Source: an uncultured Prevotellaceae bacterium (lineage in GTDB: Bacteria; Bacteroidota; Bacteroidia; Bacteroidales; UBA932). From it: a stretch of 58,978 nucleotides of DNA. Both the position numbers and the translations under genes were made by a program. Position 1 is the first letter of the stretch; every line of letters starts with the position of its first letter. A model generated the notes under the pieces. It ran no database searches, was not told the origin of the DNA, and saw only the letters and a program-made list of their open reading frames with translations. Of this stretch, positions 35,853 through 44,913 are shown one piece after another. The DNA lies in the NCBI GenBank assembly GCA_947166905.1, contig CAMVFZ010000011.1:1-58978 (forward strand), given 5' to 3'.

Positions 35853-37256
35853 ATGCCTAGAAAAGACAAACAGGTCACTCTGACCAACGTTACAATAGAA
35901 GCCGTCGCTGCAGAAGGCAAAGCTCTGGCACATGTAGACGGAATGGTTCTGTTTGTACAGTTTGCCGTTCCTGGCGACGTTGTCAACGTCAAGGCCGTAA
36001 AAAAACACAGCTACATGGAAGGCTACATCACAGAACTTGTGACGCCTTCACCGCACAGGCTTGAGCCGTTCTGCAAGCACTTCGGCACCTGTGGCGGCTG
36101 TAAATGGCAGCCCCTGCCTTACCAGATGCAGCTGGAGGCCAAAACACAGCAGGTCTACGACCAGCTTGTACGCATCGGCCATTTGGACGTTCCGCAGGTC
36201 TCCCCTGCCTTGGGCTCAGAGAAAACGGCCTTCTACCGCAATAAACTTGAGTTTTCCTTCAGCAACAGACGCTGGTTCGACTACGGAGAAACCCTTGAGG
36301 GCCTCCCGGAGAGCCAAAAATGTGGCCTGGGCTTTCATGTAGGCCGCTTTTTTGACAAAGTCCTGGATATTGAAAAATGCTGGCTCCAGCCAGAGCCTTC
36401 AAACGCTATCCGCTTGTTTATCAAGCAGTTAGCTATAGAAAAAGGCTATACATTCTACGATATCCGCAACAATACCGGCTTCCTTAGGAACATGTTCGTC
36501 CGCTGCAACAGCAAAGGAGAATTCATGGTAATAATCTGCTTCGGAGAAAACAAGAAGGAACAGATCACTACCCTACTGGACGCAGTCGCAGAGCGTTTCC
36601 CTGAGATTGTATCCCTCTATTATGTGGTCAACCTCAAGAAAAACGACTCCATTTCAGACCAGGAATGCACCCTTTACAAGGGCGACGACGCCATCTACGA
36701 GCAAATGGAGAACCTCCGCTTCAAGATCGGCCCCAAATCCTTCTACCAGACCAATAGCGACCAGGCATATCGCCTTTACAGCGTGGTAAGGGACTTCGCC
36801 GGACTCACCGGTTCAGAGGTGGTTTACGACCTTTACACCGGCACCGGAACCATCGCCCAGTTCGTATCGGCAAAAGCCGCCAAAGTAATTGGTATTGAAT
36901 ATGTTCCGGAGGCAATAGAAGACGCTTGGACAAACGTTAAACTTAACGGAATCACCAACTGCGACTTCTACGCCGGAGACATGAAGGACATGCTAACCGA
37001 CGACTTCGTGGCAGAACACGGAAGGCCGGATGTGGTTATCCTCGATCCCCCTCGCGCAGGCATCCATCCGGACGTTGCCGATGTCATACTGAAAGCCAAC
37101 CCGGAAAAGATAGTTTATGTTAGCTGCAACCCCGCCTCCCAGGCAAGGGATTTGGCCATTTTGCAGCAAAATTATAAGATTACGGACGTACAACCCGTAG
37201 ATATGTTCCCTCATACCCACCACGTAGAAAACGTCTGCAGACTAATTAGAAAATAA
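35853..37256 (+). CDS. rlmD: 23S rRNA (uracil-5-)-methyltransferase RlmD/RumA family
   Basis: This Fe-S SAM-dependent enzyme methylates a uridine of 23S rRNA (U1939 in E. coli). The 467 residues have a TRAM-like N-terminus, the cluster cysteines in CKHFGTCGGCKWQ plus a later cysteine, the SAM loop YDLYTGTGTIAQFV, DPPRAGIHPDV and the nucleophile motif YVSCNPASQARD. All landmarks are intact. The exact target cannot be distinguished from related TrmA-family activity. It heads a three-gene run with the antiporter (6-base gap) and mscS (4-base gap). Confidence 0.9.
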   Translation: MPRKDKQVTLTNVTIEAVAAEGKALAHVDGMVLFVQFAVPGDVVNVKAVKKHSYMEGYITELVTPSPHRLEPFCKHFGTCGGCKWQPLPYQMQLEAKTQQVYDQLVRIGHLDVPQVSPALGSEKTAFYRNKLEFSFSNRRWFDYGETLEGLPESQKCGLGFHVGRFFDKVLDIEKCWLQPEPSNAIRLFIKQLAIEKGYTFYDIRNNTGFLRNMFVRCNSKGEFMVIICFGENKKEQITTLLDAVAERFPEIVSLYYVVNLKKNDSISDQECTLYKGDDAIYEQMENLRFKIGPKSFYQTNSDQAYRLYSVVRDFAGLTGSEVVYDLYTGTGTIAQFVSAKAAKVIGIEYVPEAIEDAWTNVKLNGITNCDFYAGDMKDMLTDDFVAEHGRPDVVILDPPRAGIHPDVADVILKANPEKIVYVSCNPASQARDLAILQQNYKITDVQPVDMFPHTHHVENVCRLIRK

Positions 37257-37262
37257 GTCATC

Positions 37263-38228
37263 ATGTTTCAGTCGATACTTGTTCTGATTGCAGGTCTGGC
37301 CCTGATCCTTCTTGGAGCGGAGGCCATGGTCAAAGGTGCTTCCGGCATAGCCAGGAAGCTGGGTATCAGCGAGTTCATCATCGGTCTTACAATTGTCGCC
37401 ATCGGCACGTCAGCCCCGGAAATGGTGGTTAGCGTAGTCGGAGCGGCAGAGGGCAATTCAGACGTCAGTGCGGGCAATGTAATGGGGTCCAATATCTTCA
37501 ACGCCCTCATCATCCTGGGCGTGATGGCCCTGCTGAAGCCTGTGTACGTCACCGCCACCAACAAAAAATTCGACATCCCCTGGTACGCCGCCTTCACACT
37601 GGCAATTTTCCTTGTCGGAAAGGCCCATACCCTGTTTGGAATAGGATCAGAGGACATACTTTCCAGGCCGATGGGAATAATAATGCTGGCCGCCTTCAGC
37701 GGATATATATGGCTGACCTTCCGCAAAAGCGGAAAGGCATCGGAACAGGACTCCCCTGCCCCTGCGGACAATGGCAAGTTGTGGGTTTATATACTGATGC
37801 TGCTGGCCGGCATCGGCGCACTTATCTTCGGAGGCCGTATCTTCGTCGATTCTGCGGTTGACGTAGCCCACATGGCAGGCCTGAGCGACAAATTCATTGC
37901 AATTACGGTTCTGGCCCTGGGCACTTCCCTGCCGGAGTTTGCCACAAGCGTACTGGCCACCATCCAGGGTAAAAGCCAGTTGGCCCTGGGCAATGTGCTG
38001 GGCTCAAACATCTTCAACCTGATGCTGGTTCTGGGCACATCCGCAGTTATTTCTCCAGTGCACATGAACAATATCACGCTGATAGACTTCGGCGTGCTGC
38101 TGCTTGGCGCCGTAGTGCTGCTTTACAATATCATCGGCCGCGGTCCCAAGAAACTTGACTGGAAGGGCGGTATGATTTTCGTAGCCCTGTATGCCGGTTA
38201 TATGATTTATCTGTTTAAAAATTTATAA
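37263..38228 (+). CDS. calcium/sodium antiporter, CaCA family (YrbG-like)
   Basis: This inner-membrane cation/Ca2+ exchanger has 321 residues and about ten hydrophobic helices. The two inverted alpha repeats are plain: GTSAPEMVVSVVGA with GNVMGSNIFNALIILG, and GTSLPEFATSVLAT with GNVLGSNIFNLMLVLG. The ion-coordinating Glu and Asn residues are conserved in both. It is followed by a mechanosensitive channel gene, suggesting a shared osmotic or ionic-homeostasis transcript. Confidence 0.92.
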   Translation: MFQSILVLIAGLALILLGAEAMVKGASGIARKLGISEFIIGLTIVAIGTSAPEMVVSVVGAAEGNSDVSAGNVMGSNIFNALIILGVMALLKPVYVTATNKKFDIPWYAAFTLAIFLVGKAHTLFGIGSEDILSRPMGIIMLAAFSGYIWLTFRKSGKASEQDSPAPADNGKLWVYILMLLAGIGALIFGGRIFVDSAVDVAHMAGLSDKFIAITVLALGTSLPEFATSVLATIQGKSQLALGNVLGSNIFNLMLVLGTSAVISPVHMNNITLIDFGVLLLGAVVLLYNIIGRGPKKLDWKGGMIFVALYAGYMIYLFKNL

Positions 38229-38232
38229 GCCC

Positions 38233-39159
38233 ATGTTAGTCAATCTATTGGACATTGTAATCAAGGACACTGTAAACGTGGTGGATTCTGCCAAGGCTGC
38301 TATCGTAAGCCTTAAAGAGCAGTTTAAAGAAGATCCTTCCGGCGTTCTCAGCGACCTTGGAAACCAGGCTATCAGCTTTGGTATCAAAGTGCTCATAGCC
38401 CTGCTTATCTACATCATCGGTGCATGGATAATCAGGAGAATCAAGAAGATTCTACACAAAGTGTTTACAAAGAAGGGCACGGACAAAACAATCGCCACCT
38501 TTGTTACAAGCCTTGTGAGCATCACCCTTACCGTACTGCTGATTATTATTACCGTAAGCCAGCTTGGCATAAATACAACCTCTCTGGCAGCGCTTTTGGC
38601 CGCAGGTGGTATGGCAATAGGCATGGCCCTGAGCGGCACGGTACAGAACTTCGCAGGTGGCATTATGCTGCTTATCTTCAAACCTTTCAAGGCCGGAGAC
38701 TACATCAAGGCCCTTGGGCATGAAGGTTTTGTTACTGAAGTCAATATCGTAAGCACAAAAATCCGCGCATTTGACAACTCCATTATCGTGCTGCCGAACG
38801 GCGCCCTGTCCAGCGGCAACATAGACAACTTCTCACACAACCCCACTCACCGCTGCTCCTGGACCGTTAACGTAAGCTATGGCAGCGACCCGGACAAGGT
38901 TCGCGAGATTCTGCTGGGCATGTTCAAAGGCGACGACAGGATACTAGACAGCACCACACCCGGTATTCCTGACCCCACAGTCAATCTTACCGCACTGAAA
39001 GACAGCACTATAGAGTTCACACTCAGGGCTTGGGTAAAGACCGATGACTACTGGCCGGTGCTTCTGCAGTACAACGAAGAACTGTACAAGAAACTCCCTG
39101 CCGGAGGAGTGTCATTCGCATTCCCCCAGATGGATGTTTTTATAAAGAATAAAGATTAG
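38233..39159 (+). CDS. MscS-family mechanosensitive ion channel
   Basis: The 308-residue channel opens under membrane tension to release solutes. The N-terminal part has amphipathic sequence and two helices, then the pore helix TM3 with AALLAAGGMAIGMALSGTVQNFAGG. The beta domain follows with LIFKPFKAGDYIKALGHEGFV and the loop IIVLPNGALSSGNIDNFS. The size is close to E. coli MscS (286). Its stop overlaps the convergent acyltransferase gene by 4 bases. Confidence 0.93.
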   Translation: MLVNLLDIVIKDTVNVVDSAKAAIVSLKEQFKEDPSGVLSDLGNQAISFGIKVLIALLIYIIGAWIIRRIKKILHKVFTKKGTDKTIATFVTSLVSITLTVLLIIITVSQLGINTTSLAALLAAGGMAIGMALSGTVQNFAGGIMLLIFKPFKAGDYIKALGHEGFVTEVNIVSTKIRAFDNSIIVLPNGALSSGNIDNFSHNPTHRCSWTVNVSYGSDPDKVREILLGMFKGDDRILDSTTPGIPDPTVNLTALKDSTIEFTLRAWVKTDDYWPVLLQYNEELYKKLPAGGVSFAFPQMDVFIKNKD

Positions 39160-40337
39160 CAGTCTACGCAGACAGGCAAGTCTTCCTTAGCTTTGACCGG
39201 GTTGGAATAGATGGCAAGAAGTATCTTCCTGAGTTCCTCCCGGTCAAGTTTTTCTTCCTGACCGAAGGGCAAAAGAGCTACCTTGTCCAGCTGTCCCTCT
39301 ATATAAGCCTTGAATTTCTCAAGATCCTCCGGAGTATACTTGTCTGCCTTGGCGGAATTGCCGTTTACAAGGTCGTAGGCCATGTAGTTGGTCTTCCAGA
39401 GCTTGTATCCCTCACGAACACGAACATCAACCGCGTGGCGGATAATCTGGTAACGGTCGTTTCCGGTACAGAACGATGCCTCGTATATCTCTTTATGGGT
39501 AAGCGGACTGCCGATGTTAAGGTGGATATGACCCTTGTACTCCTTGATACCCGTAGCGATGCTCAAAAGGTCTTCATTCTCTGCCTTCACGTACTTGTGG
39601 CTGCGGGAAATCAGAAGCTCACGTGCCTTAAGAATATCGCAAGGCTCATATTCGTAAGAAATACTGAGCGGGATTATGTTAAGGGCCTCGAAGTTCTCTG
39701 TAAACTCTCCGGGACCGCTCATATCAAGCATCTTGAGCAAGCCCTGCTCCGTGGTATCCATGCCGTCCTTGGTCCTTCCTTCCCTCTGGGCCAGCCAAAT
39801 GGAGCTTACGCCCTCTGTAATATTCTTACGGATGTACTTGCTAAGCAACTGGGACGACAGATAAAGGCTCCTGGCAGATATTCCCCTGATGACCTTGATC
39901 ATCCTGTTAGAGCGGATAAGAAGCTCTACATACTTGTTGCTCAAGAGGTTATCGCCCACGGCAATCTGAGTCATAGGCATGGCGTTCTTAAACAACATGA
40001 ACTGCGTAAGGGCAGGATCCAGAATGATATCCCTGTGGTTTGCCAGAGCCAGGAAACAGCCGTCTACGGCGCGCAGATTCTCCAGACCATCGAAGGTAAA
40101 ACCGGCAGAAGTATTGTTGACAACCCACTCTACGGCTTTGGTCATAACCAGCCTCTGGAACTCGTCCACGCTATGAACCTGCTTGAGGGCATCCCTAAGG
40201 AAGGTCTCCGGCTCATTGGGAAATATATACTTTGAAACAGCCAATACGGCAGGATGATCTGCCACAACGCCAAGCGCTTTTGACGCTTCTTCGTCGTTGT
40301 ACGGGCTTATACTTTCGAACTCGTTGATTTCAGACAT
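39156..40337 (-). CDS. PlsB/PlsC-like glycerolipid acyltransferase
   Basis: This is probably a membrane-associated acyltransferase of phospholipid synthesis. The 393 residues contain LALANHRDIILDPALTQF, an NH...D catalytic block with one extra residue relative to the usual HX4D, and REGRTKDGMDTTEQGLLKM, matching the substrate-binding EGR block. Polar N- and C-terminal parts and no long hydrophobic helices suggest a peripheral enzyme. The sequence does not tell whether it acts on glycerol-3-phosphate or lysophosphatidate. Confidence 0.75.
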   Translation of the reverse strand: MSEINEFESISPYNDEEASKALGVVADHPAVLAVSKYIFPNEPETFLRDALKQVHSVDEFQRLVMTKAVEWVVNNTSAGFTFDGLENLRAVDGCFLALANHRDIILDPALTQFMLFKNAMPMTQIAVGDNLLSNKYVELLIRSNRMIKVIRGISARSLYLSSQLLSKYIRKNITEGVSSIWLAQREGRTKDGMDTTEQGLLKMLDMSGPGEFTENFEALNIIPLSISYEYEPCDILKARELLISRSHKYVKAENEDLLSIATGIKEYKGHIHLNIGSPLTHKEIYEASFCTGNDRYQIIRHAVDVRVREGYKLWKTNYMAYDLVNGNSAKADKYTPEDLEKFKAYIEGQLDKVALLPFGQEEKLDREELRKILLAIYSNPVKAKEDLPVCVDC

Positions 40338-40406
40338 GAGGTTAGGAATCTTAGTATCCTCACAAAGTTATTTAAAAATGGCAAATAAAGCAACTATTTG
40401 CAAAGA

Positions 40407-41633
40407 TTATTTACTTGCAGGACGCACCAGTAGCGAACTGTCTCCATAGCTAAGGAAACGGAAGCCATTGGCCAGCGCATAGTCATATACAGGTCTCCAA
40501 TTGCCATTAAGGAAGGCAGATACAAGCAGTATAAGGGTACTCTCCGGCTGATGGAAATTTGTAACCAACACATCAACTACCCTAAATTTAAATCCCGGTA
40601 CGATGATGATTCTAGTACCAGCAACAAGTTGAGTCAAACCTCTATCCTTCAAGTATTTTATAATAGCATTTAAAGCATCGCTTAAAGTAATTCCGCTGTA
40701 GTCCCCCTCGTACGGAGCCCACTGCTCAACATCCTCCGGAACACCGTTTTTAATAACGGATACTCCTATATAATACAAAGACTCCAGGGTACGTACCGAT
40801 GTTGTACCGACGGCTACGAGAGGCCCTTTCTTGGCAAGAAGTTTCTCCAAAAATTCAAGGGTGACAACAAAAGGCTCCCTATGCATTTTATGTTTGGAGA
40901 CTTCTGAATCCTTTACCGGAAGGAAGGTACCGGCACCTACGTGCAAGCAGACATTTTCTATATCTATTCCCTTTGCGCGGATGTCATCCAAAACTCTTTC
41001 TGTAAAGTGCAAACCGGCCGTAGGAGCGGCTACAGAGCCTCTTATACGGGCATACAGGGTCTGATAACGCTCATGGTCGATAGCCTCTGTTTCCCTGTCT
41101 AGATAAGGAGGAATAGGAACATTGCCGCAGATCTCCAGAACCGCAGAAAAGGGCTTTCCGCCCTTCCAGAAGAACTCTACTACACCAGTCTGGCCCTCTT
41201 TATTTACAAGGGATGCCTTAAGCTCAAGGGCTTCAGCCTCAGGACTGGCAGCCTCTGAATCAGTATAGAAAGACAGGATATCGCCCTTCCAGCGCTTTGA
41301 ATTGCCTATTACGCATTCCCACTGGCAGCGCTCAGTGCTTGCAAAAGCCAGGTTATACTCTTCCGGCTGCACAGGACGCAGGCAGAATATCTCTACGATA
41401 GCACCAGTATCGCGCTTGAAATGCAGTCTGGCCGGTACTACCTTGGTGTCATTAAACACCATCATAGAACCCTCAGGAAGCAGTTCAGGCAGGTTCCTGA
41501 ATACGTATGAGTCTATTTTTCCGTCTTTATAATACAATAATTTAGAGGAATCCCTCTCCGGCAGCGGGTATTTTGCAATACGATCCGATGCAAGAGGGTA
41601 GGTATAGTCTTCTATATGAAGTTCCGGTATCAT
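40407..41633 (-). CDS. queA: S-adenosylmethionine:tRNA ribosyltransferase-isomerase
   Basis: QueA transfers and isomerises the ribosyl moiety of SAM to preQ1-tRNA, forming epoxyqueuosine. Motifs: YPLASDRIAKYPLPERDSSKLL at the N-terminus, MVFNDTKVVPARL, AAPTAGLHFTERVLDDI, VGAGTFLPVK and TNFHQPESTLILLVSAFLNG. The ATG at 41633 (MIPELHIEDY) is preferred to the TTG four codons earlier. The length of 408 exceeds the ~350 of E. coli, with additional sequence in the N-terminal half, as in other Bacteroidota. Confidence 0.94.
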   Translation of the reverse strand: MIPELHIEDYTYPLASDRIAKYPLPERDSSKLLYYKDGKIDSYVFRNLPELLPEGSMMVFNDTKVVPARLHFKRDTGAIVEIFCLRPVQPEEYNLAFASTERCQWECVIGNSKRWKGDILSFYTDSEAASPEAEALELKASLVNKEGQTGVVEFFWKGGKPFSAVLEICGNVPIPPYLDRETEAIDHERYQTLYARIRGSVAAPTAGLHFTERVLDDIRAKGIDIENVCLHVGAGTFLPVKDSEVSKHKMHREPFVVTLEFLEKLLAKKGPLVAVGTTSVRTLESLYYIGVSVIKNGVPEDVEQWAPYEGDYSGITLSDALNAIIKYLKDRGLTQLVAGTRIIIVPGFKFRVVDVLVTNFHQPESTLILLVSAFLNGNWRPVYDYALANGFRFLSYGDSSLLVRPASK

Positions 41634-41776
41634 TATCTGCGTCAAAATTCAAAAATCGCGGCAAAGTTACACATTAGGTCGCAAATCTGAAAATCTCGTA
41701 AACACGTAAAAAATATCCACATGGAAATCGCCTTTTCAACATGTTATAAACATGACACATTTTTTAATTCACAGGC

Positions 41777-41801
41777 TAGTTTTGTAAAGTTTACAAAACT
41801 A
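41777..41801. repeat. 25-base palindrome with 12-bp perfect arms
   Basis: TAGTTTTGTAAA (41777-41788) and TTTACAAAACTA (41790-41801) are perfect complements around a single central G. This is stronger than any other dyad in the window outside the island and resembles a dimeric regulator site. Confidence 0.75.
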
Positions 41802-42107
41802 ACACCCAGTTTACAATTAACAATGTTACTATTTTATATTTGTTAAATAAGAGTAATTTATATAGATTATCACAAATTTCTATGTAACAGATAATCAGGA
41901 AGTTTCATAAGGTTATTTGTATTGCAAAATTAAATATACAATGTAAACAAGTGACTACCCTATCGCATATAGTCAATTATTGGGTTAGGTTATTGCACTT
42001 ACCTTGTTTATAATCAGTGATTTATTTGCATTTAGCTAAAGTATTAGATAATATATTTTCGGGGCTGTATTGTCTTATGTACGATTTACAACAAATGTTA
42101 CAGGTAT

Positions 42108-42137
42108 TTTGTTTTATAAAAAATAGTTGTATATTTG
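42108..42137 (+). promoter_or_regulatory. promoter of the XRE regulator (TTTG-N18-TATATTTG)
   Basis: TTTG (42108-42111) and TATATTTG (42130-42137), 18 bases apart. The expected start near 42144 supports the ATG at 42158 rather than the longer frame beginning at 42017. Confidence 0.75.
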
Positions 42138-42157
42138 TAAAAACATCTGTAACAGAA

Positions 42158-42580
42158 ATGAACACCAGATTGGAGCAATTTTTGGCTGCTGAAAACATCT
42201 CTCAATCGCAGCTCGCAGATACCCTTGGAGTGGCAAGGGCCAGCATCTCACACATCCTGGCCGGGAGAAACAAGCCCGGTTATGAATTTGTGACCAATCT
42301 TATGCGCTGCTACCCTGCCCTGAACATCGAATGGCTTTTGCTTGGAAAGGGTAAGATGTACAAGAGCGCTGAAATTCCGCAGTCTCAGGAGGCAATTCCT
42401 GCCCCTCAGGCCGCAGAAGAGCCCGATCCTTCACTGTTTGACTCCCCTTCTGAGCCTGCCGAAACACCTGATACTCAGCAAGTTGAGCAAACGCCTCAAA
42501 TTCATTCCGCTGAGCCCGATCGTAAAATTGTACGTGTGATAGCTTTTTACAGTGACGGCACCTACGGAGAGCTTATCTAG
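42158..42580 (+). CDS. XRE-family transcriptional regulator with disordered tail
   Basis: The 140-residue protein has one HTH_3 domain in residues 1-65 (FLAAENISQSQLADTLGVARASISHILAGRNKPG), the NIEWLLLGKGKMYK ending typical of this Bacteroidota subgroup, then a Pro/Glu/Gln-rich linker and a short C-terminal block (RKIVRVIAFYSDGTYGELI). The linker looks disordered. The start is fixed by the promoter. The palindromes upstream are plausible autoregulatory or target sites. Which genes it controls is not visible. Confidence 0.8.
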   Translation: MNTRLEQFLAAENISQSQLADTLGVARASISHILAGRNKPGYEFVTNLMRCYPALNIEWLLLGKGKMYKSAEIPQSQEAIPAPQAAEEPDPSLFDSPSEPAETPDTQQVEQTPQIHSAEPDRKIVRVIAFYSDGTYGELI

Positions 42581-42585
42581 CTTTT

Positions 42586-42619
42586 TTTGATACAAATCGG
42601 AAAATAGTTGCTATCTTTA
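42586..42619 (+). promoter_or_regulatory. weak promoter of the pyrD-like gene (TTTG-N22-TATCTTTA)
   Basis: TTTG (42586-42589) overlaps the end region of the XRE gene; TATCTTTA (42612-42619) is one base off consensus and the spacing is 22. The ATG at 42624 would be almost at the transcript's 5' end. Confidence 0.45.
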
Positions 42620-42623
42620 CGCT

Positions 42624-43652
42624 ATGTACAAGATTTTAAGGTTTTTCTTATCATTCTTGAGCGCAGAGAGGGCACTCAGAATTGTACTGGCCTGTGTATC
42701 ATTCATGGGCCGTATCCGCATACTGCGTCCCATTACGCGTATATTATATAAGAGGAATGACCCTAAACTTGAGAGAACAGTCTTTGGAATCAAGTTCAAC
42801 AACCCTGTAGGTATGGCCGCCGGCATAGACAATAGCGGCAAATACAGCCGTCATTTCTCTGACATGGGCTTCGCCTTCCTTGAAATAGGCTCCGTCACTC
42901 CCCTTGCGCAAAAGGGAAACCCTATGCCAAGGCTCTTCATGCTGCCCAAAGACAAGGCCGTAATTGCCCGTATGGGATTTAATAACGACGGTATCAAAGC
43001 AGTAATAGAAAACCTCAAAAAAACGCGTCCTACAGCCGTTATAGCGGCAAATATATCAAAAAACAGCATCAGCGAAGGGGACAAGATAGTCAAGGATTAC
43101 GGCTACTGTTTTTCTATGCTGTATGACTTTGTAGATATGTTTGTAGTGAACATATCCTGCTCATTTACAGACGGTAAGCAGCCGGACATCTCCTATCTTT
43201 CAGAGATAATCGACGAGATGCTGGAGACCCGAATGACCTTGGATCAGTACAAGCCTGTCCTGCTTAAGATTACCCCGGATATCGGCCATTCCCAGGTGGA
43301 TGAAATCCTTAATTATGCCCTTCTTTCAGGCATAGACGGCATTGTAGCCGGTGGTGCCACACTAAGCCGCGAAGGCCTTGATACCAAACCGGAGAAGCTG
43401 GAAAAGATAGGCGACGGCCGTCTGTCCGGTGCTCCCCTGTTCAAAAAGAACCTTGAACTTGTCAAGTATATCCACACGCAGACAAAGGGACGTCTTCCCA
43501 TCATCGGCTGCGGTGGCATAATGAACCCCCAGGACGCAGCACAAATGCTGGAGGCAGGTGCTTCACTGATTGAAATCTGCTCCGGACTCATCTACAACGG
43601 CCCTTCCCTGGTCAAAAAGATAAACAAATACCTTATTTCCCACAATGCTTAA
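42624..43652 (+). CDS. dihydroorotate dehydrogenase-like flavoprotein with altered substrate site
   Basis: The 342-residue barrel is plainly of the class 2 PyrD fold: N-terminal helices, NPVGMAAGIDNSGK, FLEIGSVTP, PRLF, RMGFNN, LLKITPD and the FMN phosphate region IIGCGGIMNPQDAAQMLEAGAS. Several residues that bind orotate in E. coli PyrD are replaced. The LDKDG lysine is Asn (IDNSG), the NISSPNTPGLR catalytic loop is NISCSFTDGKQ, and TNTT is GGAT (VAGGATL). It may be a diverged dihydroorotate dehydrogenase or a different flavin enzyme. It overlaps cinA by 8 bases. Confidence 0.75.
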   Translation: MYKILRFFLSFLSAERALRIVLACVSFMGRIRILRPITRILYKRNDPKLERTVFGIKFNNPVGMAAGIDNSGKYSRHFSDMGFAFLEIGSVTPLAQKGNPMPRLFMLPKDKAVIARMGFNNDGIKAVIENLKKTRPTAVIAANISKNSISEGDKIVKDYGYCFSMLYDFVDMFVVNISCSFTDGKQPDISYLSEIIDEMLETRMTLDQYKPVLLKITPDIGHSQVDEILNYALLSGIDGIVAGGATLSREGLDTKPEKLEKIGDGRLSGAPLFKKNLELVKYIHTQTKGRLPIIGCGGIMNPQDAAQMLEAGASLIEICSGLIYNGPSLVKKINKYLISHNA

Positions 43653-44913
43653 AGCATCCATCTGTACAATCGGCGACGAGCTTCTGATAGGTCAGGTGAT
43701 TGACACCAATTCCGCCAGTATTTCGCGCGCCATAGGCGCCATCGGAGCAAAAGTCACAGCTATGGTTTCCATCCCGGACGACGGTGCCAGGATTATTTCA
43801 GACCTTAAAGCCCAATTGGCTGTAAATGATATAGTTATAACTACCGGAGGCCTTGGTCCAACTAAGGACGACATTACCAAACAGGCCCTGGCAACCCTGT
43901 CCGGAACAGACCAATACTATATGCACGACGGGCAGTTGGAGATTGTACACGCCATACTTAAAAGCAGGGGCCTGGACGTACTGGATATCAATCGCCAGCA
44001 GGCCATGGTACCCAAGACATGCGAGGTCATACTAAACAAGCGCGGAACGGCTCCGATTATGGTATTCAGGGGGCTTGGAAGCGGGAATTCCACCCTATAC
44101 GCAATGCCCGGCGTACCCTTTGAGACAGAAGCCGCCCTGCCGGACGTAGTTGCGGATATCGTTGCCCATTACCCTACGGACAACATACTTCACCGCAATA
44201 TAATGACCTACGGAATGGCAGAATCGGCCCTTGCAAAGAAGATCTCAGACTGGGAAGATTCACTTCCTGAAGAGGTCCATCTGGCCTATTTACCGGACCC
44301 GCTAAAGGGTGTAAGACTGCGTTTATCTATTTATAGCGGCAGTTTAGATAACGAAAAGCAAATAATTGATAATAAGATAAAAGAACTTTCCGATATTCTT
44401 GGAGACACCATCTACTCCTACGAGGACGACACCCTTGAGGGAGCCATCGGAAAGATACTCAAAGAGAAGGGGCTCACCCTTAGTGTGGCAGAGTCCTGCA
44501 CCGGAGGCGAAATCGCCCACCTTATCACCACCGTACCTGGGTCATCGGCCTACTTCCTGGGGTCAGTTACCTCTTATGCGGTAAAGATCAAGGAACAGGT
44601 GCTTGGAGTACCGGCAGAGACCATTGAAAAGTACGGTGTAGTAAGCAGTCAGACGGTAGAGGCGATGGCCGATGGCGTCCGCAAACTCACCGGTAGCGAT
44701 TATGCCGTAGCCACGACAGGCTTCGCCGGCCCTGGAGGCGGCGACGAGCGCGAGCCCGAAGGCACGGTTTGGGTAGGAATTGCCACCCCGAAGGGAGTAT
44801 TTTCCCAGAGATATAATTACAGAAATGACCGTAGACGCAACATACAGCGCTTTGCGGCGTCTGCCCTGTTTACCCTGCTAAAGCGTCTTAGAAGCGAAGT
44901 TCTCTACGTCTGA
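43645..44913 (+). CDS. cinA: CinA-family nicotinamide-nucleotide amidohydrolase
   Basis: The 422 residues have the N-terminal MoCF-like domain (CTIGDELLIGQVIDTNSASI, TTGGLGPTKDDITKQAL) and the C-terminal PncC domain (VAESCTGGEIAHLITTVPGSS, TGFAGPGGGDEREPEGTVWV). The C-terminal domain deamidates NMN to nicotinate mononucleotide in characterised members. Both domains look complete. The start lies inside the pyrD-like gene's end, so the pair is likely translationally coupled. The 3' end overlaps the convergent dipeptidase gene by 36 bases. Confidence 0.92.
   Translation: MLKASICTIGDELLIGQVIDTNSASISRAIGAIGAKVTAMVSIPDDGARIISDLKAQLAVNDIVITTGGLGPTKDDITKQALATLSGTDQYYMHDGQLEIVHAILKSRGLDVLDINRQQAMVPKTCEVILNKRGTAPIMVFRGLGSGNSTLYAMPGVPFETEAALPDVVADIVAHYPTDNILHRNIMTYGMAESALAKKISDWEDSLPEEVHLAYLPDPLKGVRLRLSIYSGSLDNEKQIIDNKIKELSDILGDTIYSYEDDTLEGAIGKILKEKGLTLSVAESCTGGEIAHLITTVPGSSAYFLGSVTSYAVKIKEQVLGVPAETIEKYGVVSSQTVEAMADGVRKLTGSDYAVATTGFAGPGGGDEREPEGTVWVGIATPKGVFSQRYNYRNDRRRNIQRFAASALFTLLKRLRSEVLYV

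Larger units (their letters stand above)
41634..42157. other. AT-rich, palindrome-dense intergenic region
   Basis: There is no gene in these 524 bases. Features: a 25-base palindrome at 41777-41801, CATGTT-ATA-AACATG at 41739-41753, many TTTACAA/TTGTAAA words, and a single TATCCACA near 41714-41721 that is one base from a DnaA box. The right end carries the promoter of the XRE gene. It could be an operator region or an origin-like region; the sequence does not decide. Confidence 0.5.
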
